Notes under the pieces: model-generated
Told to the model about the DNA's origin: nothing
The model's input: the letters and a program-made list of their open reading frames with translations, nothing else
Databases searched by the model: none
Assembly: GCF_018619185.1 (NCBI RefSeq)
Contig: NZ_JAAXYC010000009.1
Coordinates: forward strand, 1 to 64,000
DNA: 64,000 bases
Origin: Streptomyces sp. McG3
GTDB taxonomy: Bacteria; Actinomycetota; Actinomycetes; Streptomycetales; Streptomycetaceae
Reading direction: 5' to 3'
Translations under genes and position numbers: made by a program
In this document: one piece after another, positions 8,405-15,634 of the stretch
Layout: every line of letters starts with the position of its first letter
How positions within the stretch are numbered: the first letter of the stretch is position 1

Positions 8405-8761
8405 TCAGCGGCGCTTGCGGGCGTCCTTGCCGCCGCCGACGGACTTCACGACGGTCACGACACCCCAGGCGCACACGGACGCGACCAGGGCGAGCAGGGC
8501 GAGGTTCGCTGCGATGGCGGTGAGGACACCGACGAGGAGCGGGCCGAAGTAGACCCCGGCAGCGACGGCCCCGGCGCCCACGCCGGAGCCGAGCGCGAGA
8601 CGCTGCACCGTGCGGTCCGGGGGTGCCTGGTGGACGTGGACCACCTGCGGGATGGCGTTGGTGGGCTGGTAGGTGACGGGGAGGTGGTCGGTGTAGCCGG
8701 GGGTGCCGTCCGGGAGCTGCACGACGGACGGCAGCCGGGGGGCGGGCAGGTGCTGTTCCAT
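8405..8761 (-). CDS. SpdB-like small membrane protein
   Basis: 118 residues: a Pro-rich N-terminal third, then two adjacent hydrophobic segments (about residues 55-100) and a Lys/Arg-rich C-terminus. This is the pattern of Spd proteins, which spread plasmid DNA within recipient mycelium; assignment rests on topology and operon position. ATG at 8761 begins the conserved-looking part; the longer frame upstream is low-complexity. Confidence 0.6.
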   Translation of the reverse strand: MEQHLPAPRLPSVVQLPDGTPGYTDHLPVTYQPTNAIPQVVHVHQAPPDRTVQRLALGSGVGAGAVAAGVYFGPLLVGVLTAIAANLALLALVASVCAWGVVTVVKSVGGGKDARKRR

Positions 8762-8845
8762 GCGGGTCCTTCCGTGGGCCGGTGGTGGGAGTGCCCCGGG
8801 CCGGAGTCGATCCGGCAGCCTCACGCCGTGATCCGGGGCGGTTGA

Positions 8846-9022
8846 TCAGTGCTGGGCGGGCTCGGCGGCTCGGGCTTCGGCGGCTTCGGAGATGGAGGCG
8901 GACACGGCGAGCTGCGCGAGGATCTCGGCCCTGCGGAAGTCCTCGGGGTGGATGGGCCCGAAGCGGGGCGTGTCGCTGGCGATGATGCGTTCGGCGGCGG
9001 CGCGGTATTCGGCGGCGGTCAT
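8846..9022 (-). CDS. Small hypothetical protein
   Basis: 58 residues, Ala/Glu-rich, with a central TPRFGPIHPEDFRRAEILAQ segment. Its ATG overlaps the TGA of the RRQRL gene before it, which supports a real coupled gene. Function unknown. Confidence 0.55.
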   Translation of the reverse strand: MTAAEYRAAAERIIASDTPRFGPIHPEDFRRAEILAQLAVSASISEAAEARAAEPAQH

Positions 9023-9360
9023 GAGGTGGTGTCCTTCCAGGGCGACGTGGTGTCGTGGCAGGTGACGCACATGCCGAGCGACCGGGGGATGCAATAGCCC
9101 ATGTCGGTACGGCAGTTGGGGCAGGTACGGCGGGCCCGCATCGCCGCAGCCAGAGCAGCGGCACGGGCGGGGGTCATGGGCCGTACGGGCTTGGCGTGGT
9201 CGATGCGGTAGAGGTAGGCGACCAGCGGGGCGCGTCGGCGGCGGGGGCGGTGGAGTTCGGCGACGACGTCCTGACCACCCGGCCGCAGCCCCAACGCGCG
9301 GAGCTGACGGCGGGTAGCCAACCCGTCGGGGGCCAGACGCCACCGGTAGACGTCGGCCAT
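9019..9360 (-). CDS. RRQRL-motif zinc-binding protein
   Basis: 113 residues. The N-terminal RRQLRALGLRPGGQ matches the motif that names this Streptomyces element family, and the C-terminus has a four-cysteine zinc site (CPNC and, after a spacer, CVTC). It is common in transfer operons of actinomycete elements, with no known biochemical role. Both ends overlap neighbouring genes by a few bases. Confidence 0.75.
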   Translation of the reverse strand: MADVYRWRLAPDGLATRRQLRALGLRPGGQDVVAELHRPRRRRAPLVAYLYRIDHAKPVRPMTPARAAALAAAMRARRTCPNCRTDMGYCIPRSLGMCVTCHDTTSPWKDTTS

Positions 9361-10226
9361 CAGGCCGCCGCCTCACCCGTGCCGGCCGACGGCTCCCGCT
9401 CGGCGCGCAGCGTCTCGCGCAGAACGCGGGCCTTGGCCGGGGAAGTGCGGACCGCCTTGCGGATGCCCTCGGCGGTCAGCTCCCGATCGGTCCAGTCGGC
9501 CGTAGCCGACCGCGCCTCAATCAGGAGCTGATCGGCGGTGCGGGCAGGTCGACTCGACCGGGCCACCTCGGGGATGCGTCCGGTCGCCCGACGCGGGCGG
9601 GTCGACTCGGCGGCCACCGCACCGGCCGGGACCCGATCGGTCGGCTTCACCAGGGACACCGCCGGGGCCGCCGGGAGCTCCGCAGGAGCCGGGGGCGGAG
9701 TGATCGGCGCGGGGGCCGATACTTCCAGGTCAGCCGTAGACCGATTTACATATGTCTCGGCCGATTGATCCTGATTCGGTGTGGTGGCCGGGTGCTCGAT
9801 CGGTCGGTGGTGCAGGACCTTGGCGACGAGGTCGGAGCCGAAGTAGATCGACCCGACCGGCAGCGACGTGGCGAGCAGGACCAGCGCCCAGTTGGCGGGG
9901 TCCCAGTCGGCCAGTCGGCCCCAGTCGACCACCTTGTCGTGGAGCTCCGGAACCAGCCCGTGGACGTAGTTCAGGACGAGTGAGGCCAGCGTGTAGGCGG
10001 CCAGCACCCGCAGGGCGAAGCGGCGGGCGTCGCCGGTCAGAACAAGGGTCGCGACCAGGGCGAGCGCCATCAGTCCGTCGACGACGAACGGGTAGAGGGT
10101 GGCGGCGGTCTCGTCGGCCCCGGTGGCGGTGGCGACGTCCTTCAGCGCGTTCCAGGACACCCGGAACGCCATGCCGACCACACCGACCAGAGCGGCGATC
10201 AGCAGGCCCTTGCCCCAGCGGTTCAT
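9360..10226 (-). CDS. DUF2637 membrane protein of element 1
   Basis: 288 residues. The first 140 contain about four transmembrane helices with the family signature MAFRVSWNALKDVA, VVDGLMALALVATLVL and LVLNYVHGLVPELH. The rest is a Pro-rich linker and an Arg-rich helical tail that looks DNA-binding (DRELTAEGIRKAVRTSPAKARVLR). The family is found on almost all Streptomyces integrative elements; one role suggested is spread or partner sensing. ATG at 10226 overlaps the stop of the gene before it. A close homologue sits at 19966. Confidence 0.8.
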   Translation of the reverse strand: MNRWGKGLLIAALVGVVGMAFRVSWNALKDVATATGADETAATLYPFVVDGLMALALVATLVLTGDARRFALRVLAAYTLASLVLNYVHGLVPELHDKVVDWGRLADWDPANWALVLLATSLPVGSIYFGSDLVAKVLHHRPIEHPATTPNQDQSAETYVNRSTADLEVSAPAPITPPPAPAELPAAPAVSLVKPTDRVPAGAVAAESTRPRRATGRIPEVARSSRPARTADQLLIEARSATADWTDRELTAEGIRKAVRTSPAKARVLRETLRAEREPSAGTGEAAA

Positions 10227-10417
10227 GCCGCACCACCCCGGCGGTAGTGCACCGCGAGGACCCAACCGAAGGTCTGGGCGAGAGCACCGACGGCCACGGC
10301 CCGCCACACCGGACGGCCGGTGGCCATGGCGAGCGAGGCCCCGATGACGGCCAGGGCGATACCCGCGAACACCAGCAGGAGCGCCCGACGCACGGCGATG
10401 GTGTTGATGTCGCTCAT
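10223..10417 (-). CDS. Small two-helix membrane protein
   Basis: 64 residues with two hydrophobic segments (ALLLVFAGIALAVIGASLAM and VAVGALAQTFGWVLAV) joined by a short basic loop. Spd-like by size and position. Start and stop each overlap neighbours by four bases, so it is coupled to the DUF2637 gene. Confidence 0.65.
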   Translation of the reverse strand: MSDINTIAVRRALLLVFAGIALAVIGASLAMATGRPVWRAVAVGALAQTFGWVLAVHYRRGGAA

Positions 10418-10686
10418 GACGCACCGTCCTTGCGCTGGGCGTCTACGGAGGCCAGCAGGCGAACGCGGTCCGCGGCGCCAGTGGGGCACTCCTGCCACTC
10501 CCACTCCGCGTCGTCCGCGAGGACGAAGCCGAGCTGGGCCAACGCATCCGCCCGCTCCTGCAACGTGGGGACCGGCTCGGTCCGCCCGAACGAGTGCTCG
10601 GGCCAGTCCAGGCTGATCCCGTCGGTGACGACGTACAGCTCCCACTCACCGAGGAAGCTGTTGGACAACCGCGCGCCGTACGTCAT
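10414..10686 (-). CDS. DUF6303-like small protein
   Basis: 90 residues, acidic, Trp-rich (GEWELYVVTDG, WEWQECPTG). It resembles the DUF6303 proteins of Streptomyces transfer operons; no function is known. ATG at 10686 and the stop overlap both neighbours. Confidence 0.6.
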   Translation of the reverse strand: MTYGARLSNSFLGEWELYVVTDGISLDWPEHSFGRTEPVPTLQERADALAQLGFVLADDAEWEWQECPTGAADRVRLLASVDAQRKDGAS

Positions 10687-10961
10687 GCCGCACCTCCCGA
10701 CACCGTGGTGTCCGTCGCGGCGGCGGTGTGGTTGGCCAGGTCGCGGCGGGCGGCCAGCACACGGCGGCGGGCCCGGCGGATGCGCTGGTGGTCCAGCTCG
10801 GTCGGGGTGCGGTCGATGGTCATGATCTGCGCGTCCAGCAGATCGACGTCCGCCAGGATCGCCGGGAGTTCCCGGTCGATCGCGTCCAGCTCGGCGTCCG
10901 TCGGCTCACCGTTGAACGGGGTGGCCGTAACAACGGCTTGAAGTGCTGCGATGGTCTTCAT
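10683..10961 (-). CDS. DUF6284-like small helical protein
   Basis: 92 residues; acidic first half, then a basic helix RRARRRVLAARRDL. It matches the general look of DUF6284 proteins that accompany DUF6303 in element operons. ATG at 10961 starts the conserved part, with GGGAGAG upstream. Function unknown. Confidence 0.6.
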   Translation of the reverse strand: MKTIAALQAVVTATPFNGEPTDAELDAIDRELPAILADVDLLDAQIMTIDRTPTELDHQRIRRARRRVLAARRDLANHTAAATDTTVSGGAA

Positions 10962-11061
10962 GAGTCGTTCTCTCCCTGTGAAGGTGGTGCGGCTCGACAG
11001 CGGCCCCGGGGTGCAACCCGGGGCCGCGCTGCGTACGGGTGTGGGGTGGAGGCCGCTGGTC

Positions 11062-11415
11062 TTATCCGGCGGCGTGCTGCTGGGGCGTCCAGGGCAGTGG
11101 CAGGGTGTCCCCGGCGGTGCGGGGTACGACGTGCAGGTGCAGGTGGGCGACTGTCTGTGTCGCGGCGCTGCCCTTGCTGGTGATGACGTTCGCGGCGGGC
11201 AGTTCGGCGGCCAGTTCCGCCGCGCAGGCCATCGTCCGGGCGGAGACGAACGCGTCCTCTCCGACGTCGGCGACGTGGGTGTGCGGGATGACCAGGACAT
11301 GCCCGGGGGTGACCGGGCCGAGCGGGCGGATCGCGATCACGTCGTCCCACTCACGGACGATGTCCGCCGGGGCCAGCCCGGCGACGATCTTGCAGAACAC
11401 GCAGGAAGCAGTCAC
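11062..11415 (-). CDS. HIT-family nucleotide hydrolase/transferase
   Basis: 117 residues with the histidine-triad motif HLHLHVV near residue 95, an N-terminal CVFC zinc half-site and the GHVLVIPHTHV strand. HIT proteins hydrolyse or transfer nucleoside phosphoramidates and dinucleotides; the substrate here is unknown. GTG at 11415 has GGGAG upstream. Its presence in a transfer operon is common in Streptomyces elements but unexplained. Confidence 0.85.
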   Translation of the reverse strand: MTASCVFCKIVAGLAPADIVREWDDVIAIRPLGPVTPGHVLVIPHTHVADVGEDAFVSARTMACAAELAAELPAANVITSKGSAATQTVAHLHLHVVPRTAGDTLPLPWTPQQHAAG

Positions 11416-11461
11416 GCGGACTCCCAGTTCAGAAGGGGGTGTGCGGAGGTTTGTGGTGCGG

Positions 11462-11842
11462 TCAGTGGTGGACGACGTCCTTGGCGATGTCGCGGTCCCG
11501 GACGCTCACGCTGTGCCCGGCGGCGGTGAGCCGCTCGGCCAGGGCGCGGGCGAACGTCGGGGCCCGGTGGCGGCCACCGGCGCACCCGTCGGCCACCGTC
11601 ACGACGCCCGCCGTGGGGCCGGACGCGAACGCGTCGACCGCCGTGGCGGTCGCGTCGACCAGGGCCGTAATGCCGGGCGTGGCCAGCACGGCGGCGCGGA
11701 CCGGCGCGTCATCGGCGGTCATGTACCGCAGCTCAGGCCGGACGTGCGGGTCGCGGAAGTGGTGACGCAGGTCGATGGTCAGGTGCGCGGCCGGCGGCTC
11801 GCCGTGCAGGTAGCCGAACGAGACGATCTCAACTTCACTCAC
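11462..11842 (-). CDS. RapZ C-terminal-domain protein
   Basis: 126 residues matching only the C-terminal half of RapZ (former YvcJ/UPF0042): SFGYLHGEPP, DLRHHFRDPH and the VTVADGCAGGRHRAP loop that resembles the substrate pocket. The P-loop kinase half is absent. Stand-alone copies are frequent on actinomycete elements. First gene of the long leftward transfer operon; GTG at 11842 has GGGAG upstream. Confidence 0.8.
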   Translation of the reverse strand: MSEVEIVSFGYLHGEPPAAHLTIDLRHHFRDPHVRPELRYMTADDAPVRAAVLATPGITALVDATATAVDAFASGPTAGVVTVADGCAGGRHRAPTFARALAERLTAAGHSVSVRDRDIAKDVVHH

Positions 11843-12133
11843 GATGACTCCCAGAAGGGGAAAGGAGGGCGGAAGGTCCGGCTCCCCTCAGCCCCGCCCG
11901 TACGGCACCGCCACAGGGGCAGTCCGGACGGGCGGGGGAGGCAACCGGCCGCAGCGTGAGCTGCGGAGGATGGGGCGCCATCTCTCTGCCTGGCGCTCAG
12001 CAGGGCAGCTCACTGCGGGTGGCACCGTGGTGTTCTCCAGGGCCGCAGGATCGTGCGTACAGCGCCGACGCGCCGTACTACTGCCGACGGCTCACCCGGC
12101 CGTCACGGGAGCGAGGGCTCTCACCCCGCTTCA

Positions 12134-12159
12134 GTTCACTGTTCAGTTCTCAAGGAACA
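12134..12159 (-). promoter_or_regulatory. rRNA-leader-like segment in the transfer operon leader
   Basis: On the minus strand this reads TGTTCCTTGAGAACTGAACA followed by GTGAAC, very like the conserved leader/spacer segment of actinobacterial rRNA operons. It lies in the roughly 450-bp untranslated leader of the operon starting at 11842. No gene is seen in 11843-12372. An antitermination or processing role is inferred. Confidence 0.45.
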
Positions 12160-12265
12160 GGGCTTCCTTTGGGCTCACTCCCGATACCGGGACCCTCCGG
12201 GCGCTCTGGTCGTGCAGGTCGGAGCAGCCCAAAGAGGGGCCACCCCGCTTCCGAGCTGACCAACT

Positions 12266-12332
12266 TGGCTAGCCCGATTGCGATGCCCTTAACGTAGCCA
12301 TCATGGCTAGCCATGTCAACAGATGGCTAGCC
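12266..12332. promoter_or_regulatory. TGGCTAGCC operator triplet
   Basis: TGGCTAGCC occurs at 12266, 12304 (as palindromic TGGCTAGCCA) and 12324. The sites lie between the leftward operon and the GntR gene, the arrangement of KorSA-type autoregulators, so they are likely its operators. Confidence 0.65.
12291..12319 (-). promoter_or_regulatory. Leftward promoter of the transfer operon
   Basis: A consensus -35 TTGACA (12319-12314) and a -10 TACGTT (12296-12291) are separated by exactly 17 bp. The palindromic operator TGGCTAGCCA lies inside the spacer, so a bound repressor would block RNA polymerase. Confidence 0.65.
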
Positions 12333-12372
12333 TGGCTGCCCTGATCACGGATTTGAGGCGTAGCATTGAGGC

Positions 12373-13239
12373 ATGACTTTCACGCCCGAACCGCTGGACC
12401 CGGACGACAGCCGCCCGCCCTACGAGCAGGTCGCAAGCAGCCTTGCCGCAGCCATTCGGACGAGGAGGCTCGCCCCCGGAGACAAGCTGCCGTCGCACAA
12501 GAACCTCACCGACCTGTACGGGTTCGCCAGGGCGACGATCCAACGCGCACTGCGGGATCTGGAAGATGAGGGGCTGGTCGTCTCCCGCAAGGGAAGCGGT
12601 GTGTACGTCCGGAACCGGACCGAGCGGCCGGCCGGTCTGCGGCCCTACGTCGAGCAGGCTTTCACCAGCCCGAACGTCTCAATCGACTTCGCTGGGTTCT
12701 CCAGCGAGACGCTGCACGGAGCCCTACAGGAACCGATCGACAAGATCCGGGTCGGCCGACTGACACCGACCAGCATCAGTATCCGAATCCTGGTGCCGGA
12801 CATGGCCGTGCCCCAAGCTGCCCCAGTGCGCCAGAGTGACGGCGCTGACGATCCCCGCCTCCGGGTCCGCATGCACGACATGATGGTCGGCTTCACCCGA
12901 AGCATCGCCAACGCCGTGGGGGAACTTCAGCACCTCGGCCTGGTCCAAGAGGCCACTGTCAGCGTGCGGGTTCACAGTGGAACGCAATTCTTCAAGCTCT
13001 ACGTCATCAACCAGGGAGATGCGTTCTTCGGGTACTACCCCATCCGCCCGAACAAGGTGTCCGCGGGAGGGGAAGCAATCGACATCTACGACCTGGTGGG
13101 CGCAGACGCCGCGCTGTTCCACTACTCGACCAACGAGGGAGACGCGACCAGCGGCGCGCAGCAAGTCGAACAGGCACGCCTCTGGTTTGAGAGCGTCTGG
13201 AGCACCATTGGAAGGGACTTTGACCCCTATGGCGTCTGA
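12373..13239 (+). CDS. GntR-family repressor (KorSA-like)
   Basis: 288 residues. The N-terminal GntR winged helix is clear (PYEQVASSLAAAIRTRRLAPGDKLPS, then ATIQRALRDLEDEGLVVSRKGSG, residues about 17-75), followed by an unfamiliar C-terminal sensing domain. KorSA-type GntR proteins repress the transfer/replication operon of their element; the divergent promoter with TGGCTAGCC sites supports that here. The stop overlaps the HAD gene, so the two form a small operon. Confidence 0.85.
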   Translation: MTFTPEPLDPDDSRPPYEQVASSLAAAIRTRRLAPGDKLPSHKNLTDLYGFARATIQRALRDLEDEGLVVSRKGSGVYVRNRTERPAGLRPYVEQAFTSPNVSIDFAGFSSETLHGALQEPIDKIRVGRLTPTSISIRILVPDMAVPQAAPVRQSDGADDPRLRVRMHDMMVGFTRSIANAVGELQHLGLVQEATVSVRVHSGTQFFKLYVINQGDAFFGYYPIRPNKVSAGGEAIDIYDLVGADAALFHYSTNEGDATSGAQQVEQARLWFESVWSTIGRDFDPYGV

Positions 13240-13930
13240 GAGCCTGGCCGCAATCGTCGCCGCTACCAGCGGCGTGCTTTTCGACTTCGACGGGCCTGTC
13301 TGCGACGTTTTCGCCGGGTACCCCGCCCCTGGCGTCGCGCGAGAACTGGCCTCCATGCTCGCCCAGATCGACGCGACGACCGGCGAGCGGGCTTTCGAAA
13401 CGGACGACCCGATGGAAGTACTGCGACTGGCACCCCGCGTCGGCGAGGATGCCGTGCGCCGAATCGAAGAAGTCCTCACGTCGGCGGAAGTCGCGGCGGT
13501 GAAGGCAGCGGGTGCCCCCGTCGCGGGCGCCGTGGATTCCCTTCGTGCGGCCCACGTGTCCGGCCGAAGAGTCGCGATCGTCAGCAACAACTCGTCGGCG
13601 TGCGTGAAGGAGTTCCTAGCACTTCACGACCTCGATCGATTCGTGCACCAAGTGATCGGCCGCGCCCCGAACCGCCCTGCCCTCATGAAACCCTCGCCGT
13701 TCTCTCTCGAAAGAGCCGCCAAGGAACTTGGGGTCAGAGCGAGCACCTGCACACTGATCGGTGATTCCACTACGGACATCGAGGCCGCCGCGCGGGCAGG
13801 CTCCATGGCGATCGGCTTCGCCAACAAGCCAGGCAAAGAGGCAAGTCTCGTTGCGGCTGGAGCTAGGACGATCGTCACGGCCATGGCCACCGTCGCTGAG
13901 GCCCTTCTGACGCCGCCCCTTGCGCGTTGA
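13229..13930 (+). CDS. HAD-family hydrolase of element 1
   Basis: 233 residues. HAD motif I is LFDFDGPVCD near residue 17, motif II VSNN near 120, the lysine follows in the MKPSP segment and motif IV is IGDSTTDIEAA. It is probably a phosphatase of unknown substrate. ATG at 13229 overlaps the GntR stop by 11 bp. In the related element pSAM2 the gene at this position class is a NUDIX protein (Pif); here it is a HAD enzyme, and a similar immunity role would be speculation. Confidence 0.8.
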   Translation: MASESLAAIVAATSGVLFDFDGPVCDVFAGYPAPGVARELASMLAQIDATTGERAFETDDPMEVLRLAPRVGEDAVRRIEEVLTSAEVAAVKAAGAPVAGAVDSLRAAHVSGRRVAIVSNNSSACVKEFLALHDLDRFVHQVIGRAPNRPALMKPSPFSLERAAKELGVRASTCTLIGDSTTDIEAAARAGSMAIGFANKPGKEASLVAAGARTIVTAMATVAEALLTPPLAR

Positions 13931-13941
13931 CCCTCTCGCCC

Positions 13942-13963
13942 GGGGGGCCAAACGGGGGGCCAA
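13942..13963. repeat. Element 1 right arm-type repeats
   Basis: Tandem GGGGGGCCAAAC and GGGGGGCCAAC, matching the pair at 917-943. Located about 100 bp inside attachment copy 2, as expected for the other arm of the same integrase. Confidence 0.65.
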
Positions 13964-14067
13964 CGCACTCAACCGAGGGCGGACGAGCGTGGACGCCCAC
14001 GGACAAGCCGACGCTGCTCCTGCCCAGCACGGGACCAAGCTGACCAGCCTGACAGCCCCCTGAATAG

Positions 14068-14112
14068 CGTTCGGGACGAAGAGGTCGTGGGTTCAAATCC
14101 CGCCACCCCGAC
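14068..14112 (+). repeat. Attachment site copy 2 (junction of elements 1 and 2)
   Basis: 45 bp identical to the tRNA-Pro 3' part. Only 3' tRNA sequence is present, with no acceptor 5' half or D arm upstream, so it is not a tRNA gene. The 20 bp after it (starting AGCTGAAACACC) are shared with copies 3 and 4. Confidence 0.93.
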
Positions 14113-14127
14113 AGCTGAAACACCAGG

Positions 14128-14164
14128 TCAGGGGCCTGATCCGCTTTGCGGGTCGGGCCCCTGA
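14128..14164 (+). terminator. Hairpin after attachment copy 2
   Basis: TCAGGGGCC and GGCCCCTGA frame a 17-bp stem with two imperfect positions and a TTT loop. Same position and outer stem as the hairpin after copy 3, different inner stem. Confidence 0.65.
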
Positions 14165-14180
14165 CTCGTTCCCGGAGATC

Positions 14181-14208
14181 GTTTGGGAGAAATCTGGGAG
14201 AAGATCTT
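14181..14208. repeat. Element 2 left arm-type repeats
   Basis: Tandem TTTGGGAGAA and TCTGGGAGAA followed by GATCTT; the same arrangement recurs at 42781-42807 at the right end of the element. Confidence 0.65.
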
Positions 14209-14321
14209 GGTCGGCTTCTCCCAGCGGCCGATCGCCCGGCAAGGGAGGCACGCCTCCCACGCGTCCGCTCGCACCTGCGCGGTCGCGAACTTCAGTCGAC
14301 CACTCGACCGGAGGACAGCCC

Positions 14322-15614
14322 GTGGACTACGGCTTCAGCAGCACCGACGACGCCGACAACAGCGCCTCTGAACGAGCGGGTCGCCCGTGCTCGGTCTGCG
14401 GCACCGTGATGGAGTATTGGCGCCCGCGCAGCCAGAAGTACTGCTCCGATCCTTGCCGTACCTCGGCTGCCAAGAGGCAGCGGGTCGAGCGCCCGAAGGA
14501 CACGCCGAAGGTGCGGCGCCCGATGCAGACGCTCACACCGGGGACGCCTCCGGTGCCCGACCCCGCCAGGACCCGCAAGGTTCCTGGTGATCCTTACTGG
14601 AACCCCATCCTCGCGGCGGCGGAACGTGCCACGGGCGGCGAACCTTGCCGGATCTGCGGAGTGCCCGTGCCAAAGAGCGCGCACTGGGAGCACCGCGATC
14701 GGCACGTCTGCTCGGGTCGGTGCAACACCACTCTCAAGCGGCGCACGAAGACGCGGATCGCGAAGGGTGAGATCGACTTGGCCGCCATACCTGATCGAGG
14801 TGACCGATCCTCCGCCGATGCCGACCAGCGTGTCCGGTTCGCGGCTGCACGGGAACCGCAGGTCTTCGGCACCAGGGCGGCCGACGACGACTTCCCCTAC
14901 GAGTTCTACGGGCTGAGCCCCATCGAAGGCGATGTCATCGAGCGGCACGACTCCGTCACGGCGTACGCCACCGCAACGTCCCTGGGCGCTGACGAGATCG
15001 TCGCGCTGGTCCGAGCAAACTCCGAACCCCACGCAGAGCCGATGGTCGCGATCCACCAGCAGACCGGCGCGCTTCTGGCCTACACGGACCGCATCCTGTG
15101 GTGGACCAAGGCGCCCGGCCAAGAACACCCCCTCGTCCAGCAGACTTCGTTCGAGGGAGACGACGGCCGGCAGTGGCACTGGCAGAACGAGATCTTCCGT
15201 GACGTGGACGAAGGCAGGAAGACCTACGACTGGGAAGCCTGGGTCTGCGTCGCCGAACCGACACCCACCCTCTGGACTCCGGCATATGCCGCCCGCTCGG
15301 AAAAGCAGCGGCGCTCCACCCGGGCCCGCAACAGCTACCAGGCCCGCATGCGCGGCTACGGCACTCTCAACGCAGGCGCTGATCAGGTGGACCCGTTCGA
15401 CATCTACGATCGCGATCAATGGGTATGCAAGCTGTGCCACCGCGCCATGAACCCTTCCGCTGAGTGGCCCGACCCGTGGTCCGCCACCCTCGACCACATC
15501 CAGCCGGTCGCGGAGAGCGGCGCACACACAGCCGAGAACCTGCAGGCAGCTCACTGGATCTGCAACATCCGCAAGGGAGACACCTGGGGACCTGGCGAGG
15601 CCCAACCCTCCTAG
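14322..15614 (+). CDS. HNH endonuclease with zinc fingers
   Basis: 430 residues. Two Cys-rich zinc clusters occupy the N-terminal third (CSVCGT...CSDPC near 22-46; CRICG...CSGRC near 105-130). The C-terminus (about 365-425) is an HNH nuclease: CKLC, then LDHIQPV, HTAENLQAAH and CNIRKG. GTG at 14322 is preceded by GGAGG. It lies between attL and the integrase of element 2, reading away from the att site and convergent with int. Possible roles are element nicking or defence; no closer family is recognised. Confidence 0.8.
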   Translation: MDYGFSSTDDADNSASERAGRPCSVCGTVMEYWRPRSQKYCSDPCRTSAAKRQRVERPKDTPKVRRPMQTLTPGTPPVPDPARTRKVPGDPYWNPILAAAERATGGEPCRICGVPVPKSAHWEHRDRHVCSGRCNTTLKRRTKTRIAKGEIDLAAIPDRGDRSSADADQRVRFAAAREPQVFGTRAADDDFPYEFYGLSPIEGDVIERHDSVTAYATATSLGADEIVALVRANSEPHAEPMVAIHQQTGALLAYTDRILWWTKAPGQEHPLVQQTSFEGDDGRQWHWQNEIFRDVDEGRKTYDWEAWVCVAEPTPTLWTPAYAARSEKQRRSTRARNSYQARMRGYGTLNAGADQVDPFDIYDRDQWVCKLCHRAMNPSAEWPDPWSATLDHIQPVAESGAHTAENLQAAHWICNIRKGDTWGPGEAQPS

Positions 15615-15634
15615 GGAGGGCTGGGCCTGCCTCG

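Noticed and set aside
14068-14112. Possible additional tRNA-Pro genes at the attachment copies (also 42905 and 60841)
   Set aside because: Only the 3' half from the anticodon stem is present; the acceptor 5' strand and D arm are missing, so these are attachment remnants.
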